A stretch of 64,000 bases of DNA from CAVQGZ01 sp963712175 (GTDB lineage Bacteria > Actinomycetota > Actinomycetes > Jiangellales > Jiangellaceae). A model generated the notes under the pieces. That model saw only the letters and a program-made list of their open reading frames with translations, ran no database searches and was not told where the DNA came from. A program made the position numbers and the translations under genes. The stretch lies in contig CAVQGZ010000013.1 in assembly GCA_963712175.1 (NCBI GenBank), forward strand, positions 1-64,000, in the 5' to 3' direction. Shown here piece by piece: positions 13,738 to 21,927 of this stretch (positions are counted from its first letter, which is position 1; the number at the start of each line of letters is the position of its first letter).

Positions 13738-15768
13738 ATGAGCGCAACCCTCACCCGTCCGAGCGCCGAGCCCGCCGCTACGCCGGTTCCGACCTCTCGC
13801 TGGGCCGTGCTCGCCACGGGAGCCGCCGTGGCGACTCTGGCCCTGGCGCTGGCCCTCGGCGGGGGGGCCGCCGGACTTGTGCTGCCCGGGCTCACCGACC
13901 CCGGAGCCGCCACACGATGGGGGCTACCGCTGGCCAAGCTCGTCCTGGACGGATCCGGAGCGGTCACCGTCGGCTTGCTGCTGCTGGCAGTCCTGCTGCC
14001 CGCAAGCAGGGACGAGCTTCACCCCGACGCCCTGCGTGCCATCCGGCTGGCCTCGATGTGGGCCGGGGTCTGGGCCCTGGCTGCCCTGGCCGTCCACCTG
14101 CTCACGCTCAGCGACCTGCTGGGGCTGCCGCTGGGGCAGGCGCTGGCCGGCAACTCGTTGGTCACCTTCACACTGTCGGTCGAGCAGGGCCAGGCGTACG
14201 CGATCGTCGTGATCCTGGCAGCCGCCCTCGTCCCGGCAAGTCGTCTGACGCTGCGGCCGTCCGGCGCCCTGGCCCTGCTCATCCTCGGCGTGTCGACGCT
14301 GGTGCCGCCGGCCCTGATCGGGCACTCCTCGTCCGGTGACTACCACCACTCGGCTGCGTTCAGCCTGATCGTCCACGTCGTCGCCATCTCGCTGTGGGTG
14401 GGCGGACTGGTGGCCCTCACCTGGTACGCGGGCGTTGCGCGCCCTCGGACGAGTCAGCTGGCCCGGGCGGCGCGGGCGTTCAGCCCACTGGCGCTGGGCT
14501 CGGTGATCGCCGTGGGTGCGAGCGGCGTGCTGAACGCCGTCGTGCGCATGGAGGCACCTGCTGACCTCGTCACCACCGCCTACGGCCGGCTCGTGCTGGT
14601 GAAGGTGCTGCTCCTGGCGGTGCTGGTGTGGGTCGGCTCACTGCACCGGTCGAGAAGCCTGCGCGCCCTGGACGCCGGCCGCCCGAGAGCCTTCCTGCGG
14701 CTGGCAGTTGGCGAGGTGGTGGTCATGGCCGCCACGATGGGGCTCGCGGTGGCCCTCAGCCGCACCGAGCCGCCGGTCCCCGACGAGGTCGAGAACGCCA
14801 GCCGCGTCCGCGAGGTGCTCGGGTTCGCGCCACCCACCGACGCCCCGACGCTCGGTTCGTTCGTGCTCGACGTGTACCCCGACGCCATGTTTGCGCTCAT
14901 CACCCTGGCCATGACGATGCTCTACGTCGGAGGAGTGGTTCGGCTGCGCCGCCGCGGTGACCGGTGGCCGCTCGGCCGCACCGTTGCCTGGCTGCTGGGC
15001 ACGGGGGTACTGGCGTTCGTCACGCTGTCCGGGGTCATGACCTACGGCATGCTGCAGCTCTCGGTTCACATGGTCCAGCACATGGTGCTCGCGATGCTGG
15101 TGCCGGTACTGCTGGTGCTCGGCGCCCCCATCACCTTGGCCCTTCGCGCCATCCCCCCGGCGCGACGTGACCAGATGGGGCCACGCGAGCGCATCCTCGC
15201 CATCCTCAACAGCCGGTTCGTGCGGTTCATCACCCACCCGATCGTGGCGTTCGCGATCTTCGTGACCGCGGCCCCGATGGTCTACTTCTCCGGCCTGTTC
15301 GAGTACGCCATGTTCAACCACACCGGCCACATGCTGATGGCGCTGCACTTCTTGCTCGGGGGCTACCTGTTCTACGAGGTGGTCATCGGCACCGACCCCC
15401 TGCCGAGCCGTCCCGGGTACCCGATCCGCATGGTCATGGTGCTGGCCGCAGCAGGCTTCCACGCGTTCTTCGCCGTGGGGTTCATGGAGTCCGCACGGCT
15501 CGTGGCCGGCGACTACTACTTGCTGCTGCGCACCGAGATCTCGTGGCTACCCGACGTCCTCGCCGACCAACGTGCCGCCGGAGCCATCACCTGGGGCTTC
15601 GGTGAGATCCCAGCACTCATGGTCCTTCTGGCGCTGGTCGTGCAGTGGTCGCGCTCCGACGACCGCGAGTCCCGCCGTCGCGACCGCAGAGCAAGCGACC
15701 CAGAGCTCGAGGAGTACAACGCCTACCTTGCCGCCCTGGCGGCTCGGGACAAGACCGACTCGTCGTGA
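13738..15768 (+). CDS. CopD-CtaG fusion: copper import / cytochrome c oxidase copper-assembly membrane protein
   Basis: 676 aa, many membrane helices. The N-terminal half (to ~330) is a CopD domain with HSSSGDYHHSAAFSLIVHVVAISLWVGGLVAL. The C-terminal half is a caa3-type CtaG domain with LQLSVHMVQHMVLAMLVPVLLVLG and YAMFNHTGHMLMALHFLLGGYL; the membrane-embedded His residues fit copper binding. The fusion is typical of actinobacteria and implies copper uptake coupled to oxidase CuA/CuB metallation. No oxidase subunits are in the window. It is transcribed with copC. Confidence 0.92.
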   Translation: MSATLTRPSAEPAATPVPTSRWAVLATGAAVATLALALALGGGAAGLVLPGLTDPGAATRWGLPLAKLVLDGSGAVTVGLLLLAVLLPASRDELHPDALRAIRLASMWAGVWALAALAVHLLTLSDLLGLPLGQALAGNSLVTFTLSVEQGQAYAIVVILAAALVPASRLTLRPSGALALLILGVSTLVPPALIGHSSSGDYHHSAAFSLIVHVVAISLWVGGLVALTWYAGVARPRTSQLARAARAFSPLALGSVIAVGASGVLNAVVRMEAPADLVTTAYGRLVLVKVLLLAVLVWVGSLHRSRSLRALDAGRPRAFLRLAVGEVVVMAATMGLAVALSRTEPPVPDEVENASRVREVLGFAPPTDAPTLGSFVLDVYPDAMFALITLAMTMLYVGGVVRLRRRGDRWPLGRTVAWLLGTGVLAFVTLSGVMTYGMLQLSVHMVQHMVLAMLVPVLLVLGAPITLALRAIPPARRDQMGPRERILAILNSRFVRFITHPIVAFAIFVTAAPMVYFSGLFEYAMFNHTGHMLMALHFLLGGYLFYEVVIGTDPLPSRPGYPIRMVMVLAAAGFHAFFAVGFMESARLVAGDYYLLLRTEISWLPDVLADQRAAGAITWGFGEIPALMVLLALVVQWSRSDDRESRRRDRRASDPELEEYNAYLAALAARDKTDSS

Positions 15769-15802
15769 TCGCGAAGGGCTGCCGTGTACCCTGGACTCGT
15801 CC

Positions 15803-15876
15803 GGGCAGGTAGCTCAGCTGGTACGAGCGTCCGCCTGAAAAGCGGAAGGTCGGCGGTTCGAACCCGCCCCTGCCCA
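15803..15876 (+). tRNA. tRNA-Phe (GAA)
   Basis: A 74-nt cloverleaf with CCA encoded at 15877-15879. Acceptor GGGCAGG/CCTGCCC, D-arm GCTC/GAGC, anticodon stem TCCGC/GCGGA with loop CTGAAAA giving GAA, T-arm GGCGG/CCGCC with loop TTCGAAC. It is the only one of the four tRNAs here with the full CCA encoded. Confidence 0.96.
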
Positions 15877-15929
15877 CCACGACCAGGACATCACCGCAGC
15901 CTGGCGGCTCGGCTCGAGAACCGCTGCGA

Positions 15930-16166
15930 CTACTCCTCCGACGAGGCTTCGTCGGGCGACGTTCGCTGGGCCGGTATGGAGCCGGTGAGCAGCGCTCGCA
16001 CCTCGGACTCGCGGTAGCGGCGGTGTCCTCCCAGCGTCCGGATGGACGAGAGCTTTCCGGCCTTGGCCCAACGGGTGACCGTCTTCGGGTCGACTCGGAA
16101 CATCGCTGCCACTTCGGCGGGCGTGAGCAGCGCCTCTGTCTCGGTACCGCGGTTCGACGTGGCCAC
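15930..16166 (-). CDS. bldC: BldC, MerR-like developmental regulator
   Basis: 78 aa. LLTPAEVAAMFRVDPKTVTRWAKAGKL and SSIRTLGGHRRYRESEVRALL are nearly identical to Streptomyces BldC: a lone winged-helix MerR-type DNA-binding domain without an effector domain. BldC binds direct repeats co-operatively and controls entry into development; in non-sporulating actinobacteria its targets are unclear. The start is GTG 16166, fixed by AAGGAGG six nt upstream; the frame runs open to 16226. It is divergent from the amino-acid dehydrogenase, a linkage also seen in Streptomyces. Confidence 0.93.
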   Translation of the reverse strand: MATSNRGTETEALLTPAEVAAMFRVDPKTVTRWAKAGKLSSIRTLGGHRRYRESEVRALLTGSIPAQRTSPDEASSEE

Positions 16167-16291
16167 GACTCGCCTCCTTGACCGTCCGGTGGGGGTAGGA
16201 ATCGGACGACCGACCCCATACAACACCTATGCGGAGATGTTATCCACCCACGCCACCATCGTTCCGCGCCGGAACCGTTGCCGCCCCGGCC

Positions 16292-16297
16292 TACAGT
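16292..16297 (+). promoter_or_regulatory. -10 box of the amino-acid dehydrogenase
   Basis: TACAGT lies 6 nt before GTG 16304; no Shine-Dalgarno, leaderless pattern. Confidence 0.5.
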
Positions 16298-16303
16298 CGT
16301 GGC

Positions 16304-17350
16304 GTGGATGTCTTCGACGCCGGCCATGAGCAGGTGCTCTTCTCCGCCGACACCGACAGCGGCCTGCGCAGCATCATCGCGATCTACTCGACCGCGCTCG
16401 GACCGGCCCTCGGCGGCACGAGGTTCGTCCCGTACCCCTCAACAGACGCGGCGCTGGCCGACGTGCTCGCCCTCGCGCGGGCCATGGCCTACAAGAACGC
16501 TCTGGCCGGCCTGGCCCATGGCGGCGGCAAGGCCGTCATCATCGGCGACCCCGACACCGACAAGACCGACGACCTGCTGCGCGCCTACGGGCGCACAGTG
16601 GAGTCCCTGGGCGGCCGCTACATCACCGCCTGCGACGTCGGCACGTACGTGGCCGACATGGACGTCGTCGCCCAGACCTCGACGCACGTCACGGGACGCT
16701 CTCGCGAGCACGGCGGGGCCGGCGACTCCGGCATCCTCACCGCGTTCGGCGTCTACCAGGGCATGCGCGCGTGCGCGATGCACCGCTGGGGGTCACCCGA
16801 GCTGGCGGGGCGCCGCGTCGGGGTCGCTGGGCTGGGCAAGGTCGGTTCCCGGCTCGTGAGCCACCTTCGTGACGAGGGCGCGCAGGTGGCCGTCAGCGAC
16901 ACGAACCCCCAGGTTCTCAGCAGCCTCGTGGCCCGGTACCCCGACGTCGAGGTGCTCACCCCAGGCGAGCTGCTCGCTTCTCCGCTCGCCATCTACTCAC
17001 CGAACGCGCTCGGCGGCGTGATCGACCCCTACGCGGCGGCGACCATCGAGGCGCAGGTCGTGTGCGGTGGGGCGAACAACCCTCTGACCGGCCCAGATGC
17101 CGCCGCAGTTCTGCACGAGCGAGGTATCACCTATGCACCGGACTACCTGGTCAACTCCGGTGGTGTGATCCAGGTCTCCGACGAGCTTCTCGGCTTCGAC
17201 ATGGACCGCGCCCGAGCCACGACGACCGGCATCTACGACACGACGCTCGAGGTCCTCCAGGTGGCCGAGGACGAGGCCGTCAGCCCCTTGACCGCGGCCG
17301 ACCGGGTGGCCGAGGAGAGGATGAGCCGGGGCCGAGCTGGTCCCAGGTGA
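16304..17350 (+). CDS. vdh: Glu/Leu/Phe/Val dehydrogenase family protein (valine/leucine dehydrogenase type)
   Basis: 348 aa. N-terminal substrate domain: IYSTALGPALGGTRF, then K64 in MAYKNALAGL and catalytic K76 in GGGKAVIIG. C-terminal NAD domain with Rossmann GLGKVG and SDTNPQ. Length and motifs match actinobacterial valine dehydrogenase rather than hexameric GDH. It deaminates branched-chain amino acids to 2-oxo acids with NAD. Start GTG 16304 from the family N-terminus (VDVFDAGHEQVLFSAD) and the -10 position. Valine versus leucine preference cannot be told from sequence. Confidence 0.88.
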   Translation: MDVFDAGHEQVLFSADTDSGLRSIIAIYSTALGPALGGTRFVPYPSTDAALADVLALARAMAYKNALAGLAHGGGKAVIIGDPDTDKTDDLLRAYGRTVESLGGRYITACDVGTYVADMDVVAQTSTHVTGRSREHGGAGDSGILTAFGVYQGMRACAMHRWGSPELAGRRVGVAGLGKVGSRLVSHLRDEGAQVAVSDTNPQVLSSLVARYPDVEVLTPGELLASPLAIYSPNALGGVIDPYAAATIEAQVVCGGANNPLTGPDAAAVLHERGITYAPDYLVNSGGVIQVSDELLGFDMDRARATTTGIYDTTLEVLQVAEDEAVSPLTAADRVAEERMSRGRAGPR

Positions 17351-17379
17351 ACCCGCGAGGCGACGGAACACCGCGAGAC

Positions 17380-17395
17380 GTTGTACCGTTGTACC
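17380..17395. repeat. Tandem 8-bp direct repeat upstream of the DUF3073 gene
   Basis: Two abutting copies of GTTGTACC lie about 70 bp before the DUF3073 start; possible regulator site or promoter element. Confidence 0.4.
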
Positions 17396-17452
17396 CACGA
17401 CAAACTGACAGTCTCGAGGGCGCGCTGCACGGCCGCCCCGCGTGTGTGCGAG

Positions 17453-17465
17453 GGGGTCGAACCCC
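17453..17465 (+). promoter_or_regulatory. Hairpin abutting the DUF3073 start codon
   Basis: GGGGT-CGA-ACCCC forms a perfect 5-bp stem ending at the base before ATG 17466. Its left arm lies in the only purine-rich stretch that could act as Shine-Dalgarno, so folding could mask it. Confidence 0.45.
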
Positions 17466-17669
17466 ATGGGCCGGGGACGAGCCAAGGCCAAGCAGACGAA
17501 GGTCGCCCGAAAGCTGAAGTATCAGACTCTCGATACCGACCTCACAGCTCTCCAGCGCGAGCTCGCTGGAGACGGCGACGACAGCGACGTCGACGACGTC
17601 GATGACGTTGCCGACCCCACCGGCGAGTACGCCGATGACGAGGACGACTACGACTACAGCGAGCGCTGA
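17466..17669 (+). CDS. DUF3073 small conserved protein
   Basis: 67 aa. The basic N-terminus MGRGRAKAKQTKVARKLKY is the DUF3073 hallmark of actinobacteria, followed by a strongly acidic Asp/Glu/Tyr-rich tail. The charge split suggests nucleic-acid or ribosome association, but no function is established. Its place between the valine-type dehydrogenase and purM matches the order in Streptomyces as I recall it. ATG 17466 is chosen because the family begins MGRGR. Confidence 0.88.
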   Translation: MGRGRAKAKQTKVARKLKYQTLDTDLTALQRELAGDGDDSDVDDVDDVADPTGEYADDEDDYDYSER

Positions 17670-17734
17670 CCAGCGTCGCGCGCGGCGCTGACCCGCCGGA
17701 GCGGGACTACGGCCCCTTGACCCACCAGGCCGGC

Positions 17735-17763
17735 GGACCACGCTGAGAGTATGAGCGTGGTCC
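17735..17763 (+). promoter_or_regulatory. Inverted repeat enclosing the acyltransferase start codon
   Basis: GGACCACGCT (17735-17744) and AGCGTGGTCC (17754-17763) are perfect complements; the 9-nt loop holds the ATG at 17751. It could be an mRNA hairpin gating translation or a DNA operator. Confidence 0.55.
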
Positions 17764-19076
17764 AGGCAACGGTGGGCCGTGATCGTGTTCTCGACCTGAC
17801 GAAGTCGTTCGCACTCCTCGTTGTCGTGCTCGGGCATGCGCTGGCCTGGGACGTCAGCACCGGCGAGCCGGCAAGCGTGCTCGACCTTCGACCCGACCTT
17901 CGATGGGTCACCTGGCTGCTCCAGGTTCTTCCGCTCTTCTTCGCAGCGGGTGCGGTCAGCAACCTCGCGTCCTGGCGACGCCGGGGAGTCGAGGAGGACT
18001 TCTGGAGGCGTCGGATCGGGCGCCTCGCCACCCCAGCCGTGCTCTACGCCACCGTCTGGACCGCCGTGCTGCTTCCCCTGGCAGCCTGGAGCCCTACGGT
18101 CGAGCTCGTCGGACGCTACTTCGCCCAGCTGCTGTGGTTCCTGGGCGTCTACGCGGCGATCGTGGTGGCAGTGCCGCTGACGGCGCGCTGGGTCGAGTCC
18201 CCGCGCAGGACGCTGACGTCCTGGCTCGTCGTGATCATCGTGGTCGACCTGGTGCGATGGAAGCTCGCACCGTCCTTGGGCTGGGTCAACATGCTGCTGG
18301 TCTGGGGCTGGCTGCACCAGCTGGGCTACTCGCTGCCGGCGTTGCGGGCGGTGAACCGGCCGGCGCTGGTGTCCGGCGGGCTCGTCGCGTTCGCCGCCGC
18401 GCTGGGCGTGGCCGTCGTGGGGCCCTACTCGACCTCGATGGTGTCGATAGCCGGCGACCCCGGTCTGTCCAACTTGTCCCCTCCCACGGTCGTCCTGGCC
18501 CTGTACGGACTCGCGCAGGTGCTGGTGCTGGCAGCGGTGTGGCCGCTGCTGGACATGGCCCTTCGGTGGCGGCCGGCCTGGCTCGTTGTCGCCGGATTCG
18601 GCTCACGGGCCCTCGAGGTGTACCTGTGGCACGTCCCGCTGGTCGGAGTCGTGGCTGGCTGCGCCTGGCTGCTCGAGCTGGGGCCCTCCCCGTTCAGCCG
18701 CCCATGGTGGGCACTGCACGTGGCAGCCGCCACAGCGGTGGTCACCGGGGCGTGGCTGCTGGGCGGGCCGATGGGCCGGGTGAGCCGTCGCCTCGCAGAC
18801 TGGGCCTCGGGCCTCCCCGGGCCAGGACTGGCGCCACTCGGGCCCGCAGTCGTGGTCTCCCTGAGCATCCTTGCTGTCTCCCAGACCGGGTTCGCCACCT
18901 GGTGGGGGCCGGGTCTGGTCGGGCTCTCTATGACGACCCTGCCGATCGTGGTGCTGCTGGTGCTGGCCTGGTGGACCGTGCAGGGATCAGGCGGGGTGGG
19001 TGCCCACGACGCGCGTCGTCTCCCCGGCGGACACGTGACCGACCTGCCAGGCCGGGACACCGCGCTCGCCGAGTAG
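17751..19076 (+). CDS. Acyltransferase-3 family membrane protein
   Basis: 441 aa with about ten membrane helices. DRVLDLTKSFALLVVVLGHAL holds the conserved His of acyltransferase-3 (OafA/WecH-like) enzymes, with the conserved region near VYLWHVPLVG later. Such proteins O-acylate cell-surface sugars or lipids; substrate unknown. The start codon sits in the loop of a perfect inverted repeat. The last 90 bp overlap the 3' end of purM on the opposite strand. Confidence 0.83.
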   Translation: MSVVQATVGRDRVLDLTKSFALLVVVLGHALAWDVSTGEPASVLDLRPDLRWVTWLLQVLPLFFAAGAVSNLASWRRRGVEEDFWRRRIGRLATPAVLYATVWTAVLLPLAAWSPTVELVGRYFAQLLWFLGVYAAIVVAVPLTARWVESPRRTLTSWLVVIIVVDLVRWKLAPSLGWVNMLLVWGWLHQLGYSLPALRAVNRPALVSGGLVAFAAALGVAVVGPYSTSMVSIAGDPGLSNLSPPTVVLALYGLAQVLVLAAVWPLLDMALRWRPAWLVVAGFGSRALEVYLWHVPLVGVVAGCAWLLELGPSPFSRPWWALHVAAATAVVTGAWLLGGPMGRVSRRLADWASGLPGPGLAPLGPAVVVSLSILAVSQTGFATWWGPGLVGLSMTTLPIVVLLVLAWWTVQGSGGVGAHDARRLPGGHVTDLPGRDTALAE

Positions 19077-20045
19077 CCCCAGGGCATCGGCGACGTCGGT
19101 AGCCGGCAGCACCACGGCCATCCCGACCCCGACGTTGAAAGTGCGCTCCAGCTCGTCCTGGGCCACGCCCAGGCCGCTCAGCACGGTGAAGACCGGCGGC
19201 AGGCCCCACGTCGAACGGTCCAGGACAGCGCCCATCCCGTCGGGCAGCACGCGGGCGACGTTGGCGGCGAGCCCGCCGCCGGTGATGTGCGACATCGCAT
19301 GGACGTCGATGCGCTCGTCACGGGCAAGGGCGAGGCAGTCCAGGGCGTAGATGCGCGTGGGCTCCAACAACTCCTCACCGAGGGTGCGGCCGAGCTCGGG
19401 CACGTCGCGACCCAGCGACCAACCGGCGTGGTCGAAGAAGGCGCTGCGCGCAAGCGAGTAGCCGTTGGAGTGCAGCCCGCTGCTGGCCAGGGCCACTACG
19501 GCGTCCCCGTCCTGCACTCGCTGAGCGCCGAGCACGTCCTCGGCCTCGACCACACCTGTCGTGGCGCCGGCGATGTCGTACTCGTCCGGGCCGAGCAACC
19601 CGGGGTGCTCAGCGGTCTCACCACCGATCAGCGCGGCACCGGCGAGCCGGCACCCGTCGGCCACCCCGGACACGATCGCGGCGATCCGCTCGGGTTCGAC
19701 CTTGCCGCAGGCGATGTAGTCCGTCACGAACAGCGGCTCGGCGCCACAGACGACGACGTCGTCCACGAGCATGGCAACGAGATCCTGACCGATGGTGTCG
19801 TGCACACCCATGCGCTGGGCCACCACGACCTTCGTCCCCACACCGTCGGTCGAGGTGGCCAGCAGGGGACGGCGGTAGCCACGCAGAGCGGAGGCGTCGA
19901 AGAGCCCCGCAAAGCCGCCGAACCCACCAACCACCTCGGGTCGCGAGGCTGCCGCGATGCTGGAGCGCATCAGCTCGACGGCCCGGTCACCGGCCTCGAT
20001 GTCGACACCGGCGGCGGCATAGGTCACAGGGTCAGGCTGAGCCAC
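18987..20045 (-). CDS. purM: PurM, phosphoribosylformylglycinamidine cyclo-ligase
   Basis: 352 aa. AIRS synthase, purine step 5 (FGAM + ATP to AIR). Motifs: YAAAGVDIEAGDRAVELM at the N-terminus, LLATSTDGVGTKVVVAQ (ATP/substrate loop), DDVVVCGAEPLFVTDYIACG, ALIGGETAEHPG and SSGLHSNGYSL, then HITGGGLAANVARVLP. GTG start with TAGCCT 7 nt upstream. It lies 51 bp after purF but carries its own promoter-like box. The last 90 bp overlap the convergent acyltransferase gene. Confidence 0.96.
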   Translation of the reverse strand: MAQPDPVTYAAAGVDIEAGDRAVELMRSSIAAASRPEVVGGFGGFAGLFDASALRGYRRPLLATSTDGVGTKVVVAQRMGVHDTIGQDLVAMLVDDVVVCGAEPLFVTDYIACGKVEPERIAAIVSGVADGCRLAGAALIGGETAEHPGLLGPDEYDIAGATTGVVEAEDVLGAQRVQDGDAVVALASSGLHSNGYSLARSAFFDHAGWSLGRDVPELGRTLGEELLEPTRIYALDCLALARDERIDVHAMSHITGGGLAANVARVLPDGMGAVLDRSTWGLPPVFTVLSGLGVAQDELERTFNVGVGMAVVLPATDVADALGLLGERGVPAWQVGHVSAGETTRVVGTHPA

Positions 20046-20052
20046 GCGGGTG

Positions 20053-20058
20053 AGGCTA
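20053..20058 (-). promoter_or_regulatory. purM -10 box (leaderless)
   Basis: TAGCCT on the minus strand, 7 nt before the GTG at 20045; lies in the purF-purM gap. Confidence 0.5.
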
Positions 20059-20096
20059 GTCGGGTGGGCACGACCCGGCGCCAGCGCGTGCGGCCG

Positions 20097-21695
20097 CTAG
20101 GGACGGGTCAGCGCGTCTGCGCCGCCGGCGCCCCCGACCAGCACGGCGAGTCCGTCGACGGCGTCGATGGGTTGCGGGCCCCCGCGTGGCTGCGCTTGCG
20201 CCACGGCATCGTCGGGGTCGTCGAGCGGAAGCGTCGGCTGCTCCAGAGCGTCCTTGCCTCGCAGGGCCTCGTCGGGCAGCGCGACCGGGTACTCCCCGTC
20301 GAAGCAGGCGCGGCACAGCTTCTCGGCTGGGATGTGAGTCGACTCGGTGAGCGCACCCAACGAGATGTAGCCGAGGCTGTCGGAACCGATGTGGCGGCGG
20401 ATCTCCTCGGTGTCGAGACCGTTGGCGATCAGCTCGGCGCGGGTGGCGAAGTCGATGCCGTAGAAGCAGGGCCACTTGACCGGCGGGCTGGAGATCCGCA
20501 CGTGTATCTCGCTCGCCCCGGCCTCACGCAGCATGCGAACGAGCGCACGCTGGGTGTTCCCGCGCACGATCGAGTCATCCACCACCACCAGCCGCTTTCC
20601 CTCGATCACCTCACGCAGGGGGTTCAGCTTCAGCCGGATGCCCAGCTGGCGGATGGTCTGGCTCGGCTGGATGAAGGTGCGCCCCACGTAGGAGTTCTTG
20701 ACCAGCCCGCTGCCGAACGGGATCCCGCTGGCCTCGGCGTACCCGACCGCTGCTGGGGTGCCCGACTCGGGGACAGGGATGACCATGTCGGCCTCGGCGG
20801 GGTGCTCGACGGCGAGTCGGCGTCCGACGTCGACCCTGGCGGCGTGCACGGACCGGTCGCTGATGCGGGTGTCAGGGCGGGCGAGGTAGACGAACTCGAA
20901 GAGGCACCCCTTCGGTTCCGCCGGCGCGAAGCGCCGCGTCCGCAGGCCGCCGGCGTCGACGGCGACCAGCTCACCAGGCTCGACCTCACGCACCAGGGAG
21001 GCCCCCACGATGTCGAGAGCCGCGGTCTCGCTGGCCACCACCCAGCCTCGCTCGAGGCGGCCGAGGACCAGCGGGCGGATTCCCTGGGGGTCGCGTGCGG
21101 CGAACAGCGTCGTCTCGTCGGAGAACACGAGCGAGAACGCCCCGCGGAGCAGCGCGAGGTCCTCGACCGCGGCATCCTCCAGCGAGGTGTGCGGGTGGCT
21201 GCCGAGCAGGGCCGTGACCAGGGCAGTGTCAGTGGTGTTGCCCTGCATGACCGACTCACGGGAGGCTCCCTGCCCGCGGGTGGCGATGACCTCCGCGAGC
21301 TCGTGGGAGTTCGTCAGGTTGCCGTTGTGCCCGAGCGCGATCGTGCCGTCGGTCGTCGGGGCCAGGGTGGGCTGAGCGTTCTCCCAGCGGCTGGCGCCGG
21401 TCGTGGAGTAGCGGGTGTGACCGACGGCCACATGACCGACCAGGGACGACAACGTGCGCTCGTCGAAGACCTGGGAGACCAGCCCCATGTCCTTGTAGAC
21501 GAGGATCGCTTGACCGTCCCCGACGGCAATGCCGGCCGACTCCTGGCCGCGGTGCTGCAGCGCGTACAACCCGAAGTAGGTGAGCTTGGCGACGTCCTCG
21601 CCCGGAGCCCAGACTCCGAACACCCCGCAGGCATCCTGAGGGCGCTGGTCGTCGGGGTCGATCTCATGACTGAGTCGACCGTCGCCGCGCGGCAC
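20097..21695 (-). CDS. purF: PurF, amidophosphoribosyltransferase
   Basis: 532 aa. First step of purine synthesis (PRPP + Gln to phosphoribosylamine). A short propeptide precedes catalytic C23 in QDACGVFGVWAPGE, the Ntn-hydrolase glutaminase nucleophile. The phosphoribosyltransferase domain carries LVVVDDSIVRGNTQRALVRML (PRPP loop). Cysteines fitting the [4Fe-4S]-type Bacillus class include C-terminal LCRACFDGEYP. ATG 21695 fits a leaderless promoter with a 17-bp spacer. Confidence 0.96.
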   Translation of the reverse strand: MPRGDGRLSHEIDPDDQRPQDACGVFGVWAPGEDVAKLTYFGLYALQHRGQESAGIAVGDGQAILVYKDMGLVSQVFDERTLSSLVGHVAVGHTRYSTTGASRWENAQPTLAPTTDGTIALGHNGNLTNSHELAEVIATRGQGASRESVMQGNTTDTALVTALLGSHPHTSLEDAAVEDLALLRGAFSLVFSDETTLFAARDPQGIRPLVLGRLERGWVVASETAALDIVGASLVREVEPGELVAVDAGGLRTRRFAPAEPKGCLFEFVYLARPDTRISDRSVHAARVDVGRRLAVEHPAEADMVIPVPESGTPAAVGYAEASGIPFGSGLVKNSYVGRTFIQPSQTIRQLGIRLKLNPLREVIEGKRLVVVDDSIVRGNTQRALVRMLREAGASEIHVRISSPPVKWPCFYGIDFATRAELIANGLDTEEIRRHIGSDSLGYISLGALTESTHIPAEKLCRACFDGEYPVALPDEALRGKDALEQPTLPLDDPDDAVAQAQPRGGPQPIDAVDGLAVLVGGAGGADALTRP

Positions 21696-21703
21696 ACGCC
21701 GGA

Positions 21704-21732
21704 GTGTAGGCGCCCGGCGGCGTCCTGGTCAC
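21704..21732 (-). promoter_or_regulatory. purF promoter (leaderless type)
   Basis: Minus-strand -35 GTGACC (21732-21727) and -10 TACACT (21709-21704) with a 17-bp spacer; the -10 ends 8 nt before the ATG. Confidence 0.5.
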
Positions 21733-21802
21733 GGGCCGCCTGCCTGGGTGAGCGGAGCCCTGGGCACGCGCCGGGCTGCGCGGAGCGAGGTCGGGTGTAC
21801 CT

Positions 21803-21890
21803 GAATCCACACATTCGCCTTCGACGCGTGAGCGCGACCTGGGCGTTTGTGGCTCTCCGCAGGGCCGGGAGCCGGCGAATGTGTGGATTC
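21803..21890. repeat. 17-bp perfect inverted repeat with a 54-bp spacer
   Basis: GAATCCACACATTCGCC (21803-21819) and its exact complement (21874-21890) flank a spacer that contains a further GGCTC/GAGCC stem beside the right arm. It lies between the M20 peptidase stop and the purF promoter. It may be a terminator, a structured leader or a small mobile palindromic element; A/T content in the arms is higher than in the flanks. Confidence 0.75.
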
Positions 21891-21927
21891 GCGTACGGGC
21901 GAGGCGATCCCCATCGGTCTCCAAGCC

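Noticed and set aside
21696..21927. Purine riboswitch in front of purF
   Set aside because: No guanine/adenine aptamer core; the promoter appears leaderless, leaving no room for one. Only the 17-bp inverted repeat stands out.
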